Shown here: positions 26,591 through 32,932 of the stretch, piece after piece
How the letters are laid out: each line of letters starts with the position of its first letter
Position numbering within the stretch: position 1 is the first letter of the stretch
Assembly (NCBI GenBank): GCA_947631605.1
Contig: CANRMC010000010.1
Span: forward strand, 1-36,561
DNA length: 36,561 nucleotides
From: an uncultured Lachnospiraceae bacterium
GTDB lineage: Bacteria > Bacillota > Clostridia > Lachnospirales > Lachnospiraceae
Direction: 5' to 3'
Program-made: the position numbers and the translations under genes
The notes under the pieces: generated by a model
The model's database searches: none
Seen by the model: only the letters and a program-made list of their open reading frames with translations
Told to the model about the DNA's origin: nothing

Positions 26591-26761
26591 TTAGGATTCC
26601 TTTAAATAATAAAATGCTTCGCTATATGTCGTTCCGTCTACCATGATTGTCAGCATTGGCATATTCGGATCGGGCGTTTCTTCCTCTATAAGTTCTCCTG
26701 TCACGCCCGTCGGAAGTTCCGCCTCATCAGAATGAATCTGTTTGCTCCATTCGGCGTTAAA
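26591..26761 (-). pseudogene. C-terminal remnant of an unrecognised protein
   Basis: A 56-codon frame ends in TAA at 26591-26593 and is closed upstream by an in-frame TGA just before position 26761. It has no plausible start: the first ATG is at codon 34 and there is no ribosome site. The product reads like real protein, with EAELPTGVTGELIEEE, then PDPNMPMLTIMVDGTTYSEA and FYYLKES. I interpret it as the tail of a gene whose front was lost, perhaps when the integrase-bearing segment arrived. I do not recognise the family. The rest of the gap (26481-26590 and 26762-26911) shows only AT-rich DNA, including a short imperfect palindrome near 26780-26800. Confidence 0.5.
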
Positions 26762-26911
26762 CTTTCACAACACATGGCATTTTAAGAATAAGTTCTTTTA
26801 AAGAGCAAAAAATATAATTATCCAAATTATAGCTTAGTGTATTTAAAATCACAGGCAGAGTATATAAAATTTTCATTATCAAGAATATTTTCAAAGCAAG
26901 GAGGTTCAAGT

Positions 26912-27997
26912 ATGAAAAACAAATCCGTATATTATCGTCGGGATGGTCGGTGGGAATGTAGAATTTCTTTTGGAAAAGATGAAAACGGCAGAAGAAAATA
27001 TCGTTCTTTTTATGGAAAAACACGGGAAGAAGCCGAATTTCATGCGGAGCTTGCGCTGGGAAATGAGAAGAAAGATACTATCCTAACGGAAATGACGGTC
27101 AGAGAACTGATTTTGGAATGGCTGTTTGTCACATCCACCCGAATAAAAGAGTCCACAATGGCGAATTATCTTATGAAAGCCGAAAAACACCTGATTCCTG
27201 CATTCGGAGATATGCAATGCTGCACATTAAGGTCAAGAGATGTGTATGTCTTCATAGAAAGCAAGCTGAAATCAGGACTTTCGCCTCGATATGTCACAGA
27301 CATCATTGTAATCCTAAAATCCGTTTTCCGTTACGGAAGCCAAGAATACCATATCCATAACGTAATTGACGGTATCGTCATGCCGAAAAAAGGCAAGCCG
27401 GATGTCAAAATCCTCTCTGCGAATGAGCAAAAAAAATTAGAGACGTATATCGCTGAAAATCAGAATCTTACTGCACTTGGCATATCTTTTTCCATGTATA
27501 TGGGGCTTAGGATTGGCGAGGCATGCGCGCTGAAATGGAGCGACATTGATTTTGAAAAACGGATTTTAACCGTCAGCCATACCGTTCAGCGTATTCAGGC
27601 AAAAAACAGTTCGAAGAAAACGAAGCTCGTTCTCTCCGAACCGAAAAGCATAAGTTCCAGACGTGAGATTCCGATACCGGAACGTATGCTGGAAATAATG
27701 AGAACATTCAAGAATTCTGATTCACTCTATGTTCTATCGAACAGCCACAAACCGGTTGAGCCGAGAGTCATGCAGTATCGCTTCGCAAAACTTCTAAAAA
27801 ACGCTGGGCTTCCCTCTGTGCATTTCCATAGTCTCCGCCACTTGTTTGCAACCAACTGTATCGCATTGGGTTTTGATGTAAAGACATTATCCGAGCTGCT
27901 TGGACATAGCTCCGTCGAAGTCACACTCAATCGGTATGTACACTCATCCATGGAGCGGAAACGCGTCTGCATGAACCTAATCGACATTTCGGCGTAA
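26912..27997 (+). CDS. Tyrosine recombinase/integrase (Tn916/phage-type)
   Basis: The protein has 361 aa from the ATG at 26912, with AAGGAGG ending 7 nt upstream. The frame is open further upstream but lacks another ribosome site. Residues 1 to about 50 (YYRRDGRWECRISFGKDENG) match the AP2-like arm-binding domain of Tn916-type integrases. About 55-160 is the SAM-like core-binding domain and about 170-360 the catalytic domain. The active-site set is complete: Arg in GLRIGEA, HxxR in HSLRH, His in LLGHSS and the Tyr nucleophile in NRYVH. It should therefore be able to cut and rejoin DNA. No excisionase, relaxase or phage gene is seen nearby. It is divergent from the giant adhesin and followed by 10-11-bp-spaced direct repeats. 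Confidence 0.92.
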   Translation: MKNKSVYYRRDGRWECRISFGKDENGRRKYRSFYGKTREEAEFHAELALGNEKKDTILTEMTVRELILEWLFVTSTRIKESTMANYLMKAEKHLIPAFGDMQCCTLRSRDVYVFIESKLKSGLSPRYVTDIIVILKSVFRYGSQEYHIHNVIDGIVMPKKGKPDVKILSANEQKKLETYIAENQNLTALGISFSMYMGLRIGEACALKWSDIDFEKRILTVSHTVQRIQAKNSSKKTKLVLSEPKSISSRREIPIPERMLEIMRTFKNSDSLYVLSNSHKPVEPRVMQYRFAKLLKNAGLPSVHFHSLRHLFATNCIALGFDVKTLSELLGHSSVEVTLNRYVHSSMERKRVCMNLIDISA

Positions 27998-28025
27998 CGT
28001 CAAAAAACGTCAATGTATCGTCGAA
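27996..28025 (+). repeat. Helically spaced short direct repeats at the integrase stop
   Basis: AACGTCAA occurs at 27996-28003 and again at 28006-28013, and a related TCGTCGAA lies at 28018-28025. The shared CGTC falls at 27998, 28008 and 28019, a spacing of 10 and 11 bp. Closely phased short repeats at the end of an integrase gene are the usual form of arm-type binding sites, but that role is inferred. Confidence 0.4.
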
Positions 28026-28103
28026 CTTTCCCTTAAAATATCAAATAGGATAAAGAATTTTAGATTTATTTCTTAAAATGCCATGTTTTGCGAAAAATTA
28101 TTC

Positions 28104-28133
28104 AAAAAAAGAGACTAACCTTTCGGTCAGCCT
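28104..28133 (-). terminator. Minus-strand hairpin terminator between integrase and HTH gene
   Basis: On the minus strand AGGCTGACC-GAAA-GGTTAGTCT folds into a 9-bp stem with two G-U pairs and a GNRA-type GAAA loop, then CTTTTTTT. On the plus strand the same positions give A-C mismatches, so the structure belongs to a minus-strand RNA. There is no evident minus-strand gene upstream of it (28134-28302), so it may end a lost gene or a small RNA. The remainder of 28026-28253 is AT-rich and shows no further gene. Confidence 0.6.
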
Positions 28134-28253
28134 CCTGTTGCATTTTTTCCATTAAGCTAATTCTACAATGCGTTTTTTTATTCTCAAGCAATATTTCCTG
28201 TCAATAATTTGATTTATAGCGGCAAACAAGTGATATTTTCATAATTTTTTTGC

Positions 28254-28282
28254 TTGACAATACTTCGGTCAACCGACATAAT
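28254..28282 (+). promoter_or_regulatory. Promoter of the HTH/nucleotidyltransferase pair with an embedded operator-like palindrome
   Basis: TTGACA (28254-28259), a 17-nt spacer and CATAAT (28277-28282) lie just upstream of the HTH gene. Within the spacer TCGGT-CA-ACCGA (28265-28276) is a dyad of 5-bp arms ending at the -10 hexamer. A repressor bound there would exclude RNA polymerase, which fits autoregulation by the first gene product. A related 11-mer (TTCGGTCAGCC) occurs at 28122-28132. Confidence 0.65.
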
Positions 28283-28302
28283 CAAAACAGAGGTGATCTC
28301 AA

Positions 28303-28887
28303 ATGCATTTAAATGATCTATTGGCTGAAAAGCATATGTCAAAATACAGACTGGCAAAAGAAAGCGGAGTCCCACAGACTACGATTGCAGATATTTGTTC
28401 CGGAAAAGCACATATTGAAAAATGCTCCGCAGAAACAATTTTCCGGATTGCAAAAACATTGAACGTTTCAATGGAAAGTCTTATTTCACAGGAAATTCAC
28501 ATCAACAGTCCGGAATCACGAAATTCCTTTGAAGTATTTAAAAGCAATGTCTGCCATTTCGTAAAAGATAAAGGTGACATGAGTTTTATTATCGAAGTTC
28601 TTGCAACCAACGAAGTCAGATCATTATACGAACGAAAATGGTATCCGGAAGCGTTTTACCTGCTTGCCATGGTAGACTATCTTTCGAGGGAAAATAATGT
28701 TCCAATCTGTACCAACTATAATGATATTCGTTCCCAACGGCTTCAGGAAATCATTTATCCTGCAAGTGCACTCCTTGCAGATGCCGCCATGAAGACTGAT
28801 AAGCATTGTAAAGAATGTCTTAAAAAAGCAATTCCTGAATTTTTAAATTTCAATATTGTAGAAAGTGAGATTCGAAATGTCTGTTGA
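28303..28887 (+). CDS. XRE-type HTH protein, putative antitoxin/autorepressor of a nucleotidyltransferase TA pair
   Basis: The protein has 194 aa. Residues about 2-60 are a Cro/CI helix-turn-helix (KYRLAKESGVPQTTIADICSGK...FRIAKTLNVSMESL). The remaining 130 residues are mostly helical, without a motif I recognise, and carry several Cys (for example CKECLKKA). AGAGGTGAT precedes the ATG. Its last 11 nt overlap the start of the downstream nucleotidyltransferase gene, so the two are translated together. Regulator first, MNT-fold protein second is the order of AbiE-like and HTH/NTase toxin-antitoxin modules. I therefore infer an antitoxin that also represses its own promoter at the palindrome 28265-28276. 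An ordinary regulator is the alternative. Confidence 0.75.
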   Translation: MHLNDLLAEKHMSKYRLAKESGVPQTTIADICSGKAHIEKCSAETIFRIAKTLNVSMESLISQEIHINSPESRNSFEVFKSNVCHFVKDKGDMSFIIEVLATNEVRSLYERKWYPEAFYLLAMVDYLSRENNVPICTNYNDIRSQRLQEIIYPASALLADAAMKTDKHCKECLKKAIPEFLNFNIVESEIRNVC

Positions 28888-29578
28888 TATAACATTTACG
28901 AAAGATAATTTAGATGCCTGTTTTAGCAGGCTCGCAAAAGAGTTTCGCAGAAGAAATGGCAAGTCTGCTTTTGCTGAAATTATATTGATTGGCGGAGCTG
29001 CAATCCTGGCTAATTATAATTTCCGAAACATGACTTATGATATTGATGCTATCATTCGTACTACTGCTTCAATGAAAGAATCTATCAATTTCGTTGGCGA
29101 TGAAATGGGACTTCCAAATGGTTGGCTGAATTCAGATTTCATGAAAACCAAATCCTACTCAGCAAAGCTTTTACAATATTCTAAGTTTTATAAAGAATTT
29201 GGACATGTATTAGAAGTACGAACAATTTCCGGCGATTATCTGACTGCCATGAAATTAATGTCTGGAAGGAAATATAAAAATGATATATCAGATATAATCG
29301 GTATTCTGCAAGAAGAAAAAGAAAGAGGAACACCCCAAACACTTCATTCAATTCAAGAAGCAGTGTGTAATCTTTACGGAAAATGGGAAACCATACCTCA
29401 GGATTCAAGGGATTTCATTACTGAAATCATGAAGGAGGATTGTTTAGAATCTTTATACAAACAATACCTTAATATTGAGACATCTACGAAACAAGCCTTA
29501 TTAGCCTTCAATACAAAATATCCCAACGTAACCAATGAAAATAATGTAAATGATATTATTAAAAAAATTGAAACTTAA
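28877..29578 (+). CDS. Nucleotidyltransferase-fold protein (DUF6036/AbiEii-like), putative toxin
   Basis: The protein has 233 aa from the ATG at 28877, overlapping the HTH gene by 11 nt; a GTG at 28865 is possible. The N-terminal half carries the minimal nucleotidyltransferase signature: IGGAAILANY followed 11 residues later by the DID of YDIDAI, the two metal-binding acids. Then come LEVRTIS and the helix LTAMKLMSGRKYKNDISDI, typical of AbiEii and DUF6036 proteins. Such enzymes are usually the toxic partner and transfer a nucleotide to an RNA or protein target in the cytosol. The C-terminal third is helical and unassigned. The stop lies 2 nt from the convergent phosphatase stop, with no terminator visible between them. 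Confidence 0.78.
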   Translation: MSVDITFTKDNLDACFSRLAKEFRRRNGKSAFAEIILIGGAAILANYNFRNMTYDIDAIIRTTASMKESINFVGDEMGLPNGWLNSDFMKTKSYSAKLLQYSKFYKEFGHVLEVRTISGDYLTAMKLMSGRKYKNDISDIIGILQEEKERGTPQTLHSIQEAVCNLYGKWETIPQDSRDFITEIMKEDCLESLYKQYLNIETSTKQALLAFNTKYPNVTNENNVNDIIKKIET

Positions 29579-29580
29579 TA

Positions 29581-30297
29581 TTACGATTCTTCGCACTCCA
29601 CATAAAACTCCTCCATCGTATCCAGACAGAGGCATGCAAGCCGCTCTCCGAAACCGGCGCCGCAGTCGATTACTATGTGGTTGTTTTTATGAAAAATATA
29701 TCCCGGATTCGGATTCGATTGAATGACCTGCGTCGGCGTATGTCCGGCGATCACATATTTATCCGAAAAATATGCTTTCTCATAATTCGGTCGCTCCCAG
29801 ACCAGCTCCTCAATACCGTATTCCCAGAGTTCTTTATTCTGCCGAAAATTACCGAGCCCTGCGTGAACCAGGATATAATCCTTGCCATTCATATGGATCT
29901 CCTCATACAGCTCAAAATCTTCCATAAAAGAAACAACCGCTTTCTGCTGCTCTTTATCCAGCTTTCGAAACTCCGCAAGCGTAGTATCGGAACCGTTTTG
30001 CTGCCAATTCAGAATATCCAGTACAATATCCGGATCCAGCCGTTCCAGATTTTCCTTCGTCACTTCTTTCATCAGAAAACGCAGACAGGTCAGCGCCATA
30101 TACTCATGATTTCCCGCCAGACACACCACATTCGGCCGGCTCATCAGATCAAGAACAATACTGATCGGGCGCGGTCCCCGGTCGAGAATATCGCCCAGCA
30201 CATACAGAGTGTCCTCCTCAGAAAAATCAATCTTTTCCAGCATTTTCATATATGCGTCATATTGCCCGTGTATATCTGAAATTATAAATGTGCGCAT
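29581..30297 (-). CDS. PPP-family metallophosphoesterase (serine/threonine phosphatase or ApaH-like)
   Basis: The protein has 238 aa from the ATG at 30295-30297. I prefer this start to the ATG at 30306 because GAGGAG is 9 nt upstream rather than touching it. All PPP metal and phosphate motifs are in order: SDIHGQYDAY near 8, GDILDRGP near 35, GNHEYM near 65, LVHAGLG near 145, AGHTP near 185 and the C-terminal DCGAGFG. Length and motifs match bacterial PrpA/PrpE-type protein phosphatases and Ap4A hydrolases; sequence alone does not separate these. It is a single gene, convergent with the nucleotidyltransferase. A TATAAT at 30338-30343 upstream has only a poor -35. Confidence 0.9.
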   Translation of the reverse strand: MRTFIISDIHGQYDAYMKMLEKIDFSEEDTLYVLGDILDRGPRPISIVLDLMSRPNVVCLAGNHEYMALTCLRFLMKEVTKENLERLDPDIVLDILNWQQNGSDTTLAEFRKLDKEQQKAVVSFMEDFELYEEIHMNGKDYILVHAGLGNFRQNKELWEYGIEELVWERPNYEKAYFSDKYVIAGHTPTQVIQSNPNPGYIFHKNNHIVIDCGAGFGERLACLCLDTMEEFYVECEES

Positions 30298-30497
30298 GTT
30301 CCTCATCTCCTCATTCCGATCATAAAAACATAATAATATTATATCGTATTTCAGCGGGTAAATGAAATTAATTTATTCAAAATATATTATAACCAAACCA
30401 ATTTCAAAACACATCCCACCACGTCATACGAAAAGTGCGATTTTTCGGAGAGTTTTTTGGTAGATAGCCTGTTGACAAAGAAAACTGAATAAGAAAT

Positions 30498-30543
30498 ATA
30501 GCGGACGGTGTTTCATACAATTGAAGCGCTGTCCGCTATTTTT
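30498..30543 (+). terminator. Long 17-bp hairpin with T-run, plus-strand polarity
   Basis: Positions 30498-30514 pair with 30523-30539 over the full length around an 8-nt loop, then TTTTT. Three of the pairs are G-U on the plus strand and would be A-C mismatches on the minus strand, so the plus-strand RNA is the better fold. No plus-strand gene ends here. It lies just beyond the 3' end of the minus-strand AraC gene and may serve it weakly. The rest of 30298-30585 is AT-rich with no gene I can see; a TTGACA...AATATA pair at 30472-30500 is promoter-like. Confidence 0.55.
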
Positions 30544-30585
30544 ATGCTATGAAATCATTGTATAGTCATAGTTTGAATCGTTTGT

Positions 30586-31455
30586 TTACTCATTTACAAC
30601 AGGAATCAGGATATAACTTTTGTAGTTTTCAGCTGTCATATCGCCGTCGGGGTAAGCCTCGATATCCAATTCATAAGTTGGCTGATAATCTGAAACCGGA
30701 AAAAATTCCGCACAGATTTCATGCCAAAGTTTTTGGATTGCATTAGGCATTGCTCCCGTGCATTCAAAAATAATCCAAGTTCTTGCCGGAATTTCATTGA
30801 CACGATAACCTTTGGGTGCAATTGTATCAGGAGCGCATTCAACTGCAATCCCGTAGTCAAAATCTTCACAGTCAGTGTGGCTGTTACCGTAACATATTCC
30901 GAAGATAAATTTTTTATCTGAAGCATTTCCAAGCAGAGTTGTAATTGTTCCATCCTTATGTGCCCTATCCCAGAAATCCGGAATTGTGTTCAGATTTTGT
31001 TCACCGGAAACCGTATGCCTTTCAACTTTTTCAAGAACCGTAAACGCATTTTTTGTGATAATTTTGTAGTTCATAGAATTACCGCCTTTCAATATAATTT
31101 GCACTTTCAGGCGGGAAAATGACCTTAGTTCACAGGATTTTTGTCTTACCTCAGACGGAGTTACACCGTGAAAGCGAACAAAGGCTCTTGTAAAACTTTC
31201 CGGCGATTCATAGCCGTATTTCAATGCGATATCAATTACCTTTGTACCTGTTTTCACAATTTCATTTCCGGCAAGTGAAAGCCGTCTGTTGCGAATATAT
31301 TCGCCGACTGTTATACCACAAAGTATTCCGAAAATTTTTTGAAAATAGTACGGTGAACACATAGCTTGTCTTGCAATTTCGTTATAATTCAATTCATCTG
31401 TAATATGTTCCTCAATGTAATCAACAGCCTTTTGAATACCCATTGCTAAGTTCAT
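30586..31455 (-). CDS. AraC-family regulator fused to a GyrI-like effector-binding domain
   Basis: The protein has 289 aa. Residues about 5-107 are two AraC helix-turn-helix units (LNYNEIARQAMCSPYYFQKIF and the VIDIALKYGYESPESFTRAF region, ending with HGVTPSEVR). Residues about 128-288 are a GyrI-like/SOUL-fold small-molecule domain (ending YELDIEAYPDGD...YILIPV). This order is that of Rob/BmrR-like regulators that sense hydrophobic compounds and control export or detoxification genes. AAGGAGG lies 9 nt before the ATG. The gene is divergent from the peroxide operon. An 11-bp inverted repeat places one arm in this gene's leader and the other next to the operon promoter, which could reflect shared control. 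Confidence 0.92.
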   Translation of the reverse strand: MNLAMGIQKAVDYIEEHITDELNYNEIARQAMCSPYYFQKIFGILCGITVGEYIRNRRLSLAGNEIVKTGTKVIDIALKYGYESPESFTRAFVRFHGVTPSEVRQKSCELRSFSRLKVQIILKGGNSMNYKIITKNAFTVLEKVERHTVSGEQNLNTIPDFWDRAHKDGTITTLLGNASDKKFIFGICYGNSHTDCEDFDYGIAVECAPDTIAPKGYRVNEIPARTWIIFECTGAMPNAIQKLWHEICAEFFPVSDYQPTYELDIEAYPDGDMTAENYKSYILIPVVNE

Positions 31456-31487
31456 TTTATTTCCTCCTTTCAGTGTAATTACATTAA

Positions 31488-31612
31488 ATCATGTATTTAC
31501 GACTTTTTCCTGATAATTTATGCCTTTCTATATCAAATTTATATTTTTATATAAATTATTTTACCATATTCATATTTATATTTATATTTTGATATATTAA
31601 AAAATACATGAT
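31488..31612. repeat. 11-bp inverted repeat in the divergent araC/gpx intergenic region
   Basis: ATCATGTATTT (31488-31498) and its exact complement AAATACATGAT (31602-31612) enclose about 103 bp of very AT-rich DNA. The left arm is 32 nt upstream of the AraC ATG. The right arm ends 8 nt before the TTGACA of the peroxide operon. This is the usual place for paired activator sites, although inverted repeats of this size also occur by chance in AT-rich DNA. Confidence 0.5.
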
Positions 31613-31620
31613 AGTTTTAC

Positions 31621-31658
31621 TTGACAACTCTATTATTTTGTGTATAATTCAATTTATA
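31621..31658 (+). promoter_or_regulatory. Promoter and candidate OhrR operator of the peroxide operon
   Basis: TTGACA (31621-31626), a 16-nt spacer and TATAAT (31643-31648) form a near-consensus promoter. The dyad TATAATT-CA-ATTTATA (31643-31658; arms match at 6 of 7 positions) covers the -10 box. It resembles the AT-rich palindromes bound by OhrR/MarR repressors, and such a protein is encoded by the third gene of the operon. Confidence 0.65.
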
Positions 31659-31696
31659 TCAATTTAATTTTATTCAATCAATCGGAGGTGCATAAT

Positions 31697-32155
31697 ATGA
31701 ATGTCTATGATTTTACTGTAAAAGACCAAAACGGAAACGAGATTCCTCTTTCCGATTTCAAAGGAAAAGTGCTGCTCATTGTAAATACAGCAACCGGTTG
31801 CGGATTCACTCCGCAATATGATACACTAGAAGATATCTACGAAGAGTTCAAAGAGAAGGGATTTGAAATTCTGGATTTCCCCTGCAACCAGTTCGCTAAT
31901 CAGGCGCCGGGCAGCGATGAAGAAATCCATTCCTTCTGCACCGGCCGTTATGGCATTACTTTTCCGCAGTTTTCAAAGATTGAGGTAAATGGAGAAAATG
32001 CTATTCCGCTCTACAAATGGCTGACCGGAAAAAAATCAATCAAATGGAACTTTACAAAGTTTCTGATCGATAAGAACGGCAATGTATCAGCACGTTTTGA
32101 ACCAATCGCTTCTTTAAAAAAAGTACGAGCAAAAATTGAGGAGGTTTTATCATGA
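31697..32155 (+). CDS. Glutathione peroxidase family thiol peroxidase
   Basis: The protein has 152 aa from the ATG at 31697, with GGAGG 8 nt upstream. Family motifs are clear: NTATGCGFTPQ with the peroxidatic Cys near residue 35 (Cys, not selenocysteine), LDFPCNQFANQAPG, and KWNFTKFLIDKNG with the catalytic Trp and Asn. A second Cys in HSFCTGRYG may be the resolving residue. Bacterial members mostly use thioredoxin rather than glutathione to reduce hydroperoxides in the cytosol. It is slightly shorter than the usual 158-160 aa because of a compact loop before KWNF. It is the first gene of the operon; its TGA overlaps the ATG of the next gene (ATGA). Confidence 0.95.
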   Translation: MNVYDFTVKDQNGNEIPLSDFKGKVLLIVNTATGCGFTPQYDTLEDIYEEFKEKGFEILDFPCNQFANQAPGSDEEIHSFCTGRYGITFPQFSKIEVNGENAIPLYKWLTGKKSIKWNFTKFLIDKNGNVSARFEPIASLKKVRAKIEEVLS

Positions 32156-32412
32156 GATACCAGTACAAAACAAAAGATGTTTGTTCCCAGTTGATTAGTT
32201 TCGATATTGAGGACGGGAAGATCTACAATGTGGAGTTCCTCGGAGGGTGCAACGGCAACCTGAAAGCAATCTCCAAACTTGTTGACGGATATACCGTAGA
32301 GGAGATTGAAAATAAACTCGCCGGAAATCTCTGCGGCCGCCGTCCAACTTCCTGCGCCGACCAGTTGGCAAAGGCGGTTCGGGAAGCCTACAACGCTGCA
32401 AAGGAACAATAA
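32152..32412 (+). CDS. TSCPD domain protein (TIGR03905 family)
   Basis: The protein has 86 aa. It matches the small clostridial TIGR03905 family, related to the C-terminal TSCPD domain of vitamin B12-dependent ribonucleotide reductases: a VCSQLISFDIEDG start, FLGGCNGNLKAI with one Cys, and LCGRRPTSCADQLAKA with two more. The three spaced Cys residues suggest metal or thiol chemistry, but no activity has been assigned. It overlaps the peroxidase stop by 4 nt and is followed 3 nt later by the regulator, so it belongs to the peroxide operon. Confidence 0.9.
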   Translation: MRYQYKTKDVCSQLISFDIEDGKIYNVEFLGGCNGNLKAISKLVDGYTVEEIENKLAGNLCGRRPTSCADQLAKAVREAYNAAKEQ

Positions 32413-32415
32413 AAT

Positions 32416-32847
32416 ATGATGAAAAAAAGCGATTCATTGAAACTGGAATACCAGCTCTGCTTTCCTCTTTATGCGGCATCCAGAGAAGTCATCAAACAAT
32501 ACCGTCCGTATCTTGACGCACTAAATCTGACTTATACGCAGTATGTCGCTATGATGGTATTCTGGGAAAATAAAAAAATCAATGTCAAAGAACTTGGAAA
32601 AAAACTCTTTCTGGATTCCGGCACCCTGACGCCGGTTTTAAAAAGCCTCGAGGCAAAAGGGTTTGTTAAACGCTACCGTTCTTCCGAGGATGAACGCGTT
32701 CTCATGGTCGAGATCACAAAACAGGGAGAAAACTTAAAAGAACATGCTGCAGCCGTCCCTGAAAAAATTGCAGCATGCGTCAATCTTGAGCCGGAGGAAG
32801 CTGCCGAATTGCACCGTCTGCTCTATAAAATCCTGCAGGGAATGTAG
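32416..32847 (+). CDS. MarR-family regulator of the OhrR type (organic peroxide sensor)
   Basis: The protein has 143 aa. The N-terminus LKLEYQLCFPLYAASRE places a Cys at residue 15, the position of the redox-sensing Cys in Bacillus OhrR and in the same local sequence pattern. The winged helix follows (INVKELGKKLFLDSGTLTPVLKSLE, then the wing KRYRSSEDERVLMVEIT). In the family the reduced dimer represses peroxidase genes, and oxidation of this Cys by organic hydroperoxide releases DNA. Here it is the third gene of a peroxidase operon instead of sitting next to ohr, so it probably represses its own operon through the dyad at 31643-31658. AAGGA overlaps the preceding gene. Confidence 0.93.
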   Translation: MMKKSDSLKLEYQLCFPLYAASREVIKQYRPYLDALNLTYTQYVAMMVFWENKKINVKELGKKLFLDSGTLTPVLKSLEAKGFVKRYRSSEDERVLMVEITKQGENLKEHAAAVPEKIAACVNLEPEEAAELHRLLYKILQGM

Positions 32848-32871
32848 AAATGCTGCGAGAAATGCAGAAAA

Positions 32872-32916
32872 CGACGCTGCCAGTCATATAATGACCGGCG
32901 GCGCCGCTTTTTTTAT
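32872..32916 (+). terminator. Terminator of the peroxide operon (possibly bidirectional)
   Basis: An extended hairpin: the outer arms CGACGCTGCC (32872-32881) and GGCGGCGCCG (32897-32906) pair with one mismatch and one G-U, and the inner GTCAT/ATGAC pairs with a 3-nt loop. A run of seven T follows. It lies 25 nt after the regulator stop and shortly before the convergent muramidase stop, for which the reverse strand offers only TTTTC. Confidence 0.9.
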
Positions 32917-32932
32917 TATTTATCCGCAGATG

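Noticed and set aside
26341-26911. Invertible promoter switch controlling the adhesin, driven by the adjacent integrase
   Set aside because: I looked by eye for inverted repeats flanking the promoter and found none longer than about 6-7 bp. The N-terminal arm-binding domain also points to an element integrase, not an invertase.
28102-28152. Minus-strand 16-codon frame beginning MEKMQQEADRKV
   Set aside because: It runs through the terminator hairpin and T-run and has no clear ribosome site, so the frame is most simply explained by the hairpin sequence.
31488-31612. Insertion sequence or miniature transposon between araC and gpx
   Set aside because: The 11-bp inverted repeats lack flanking target duplications, and the arms sit at regulatory positions.
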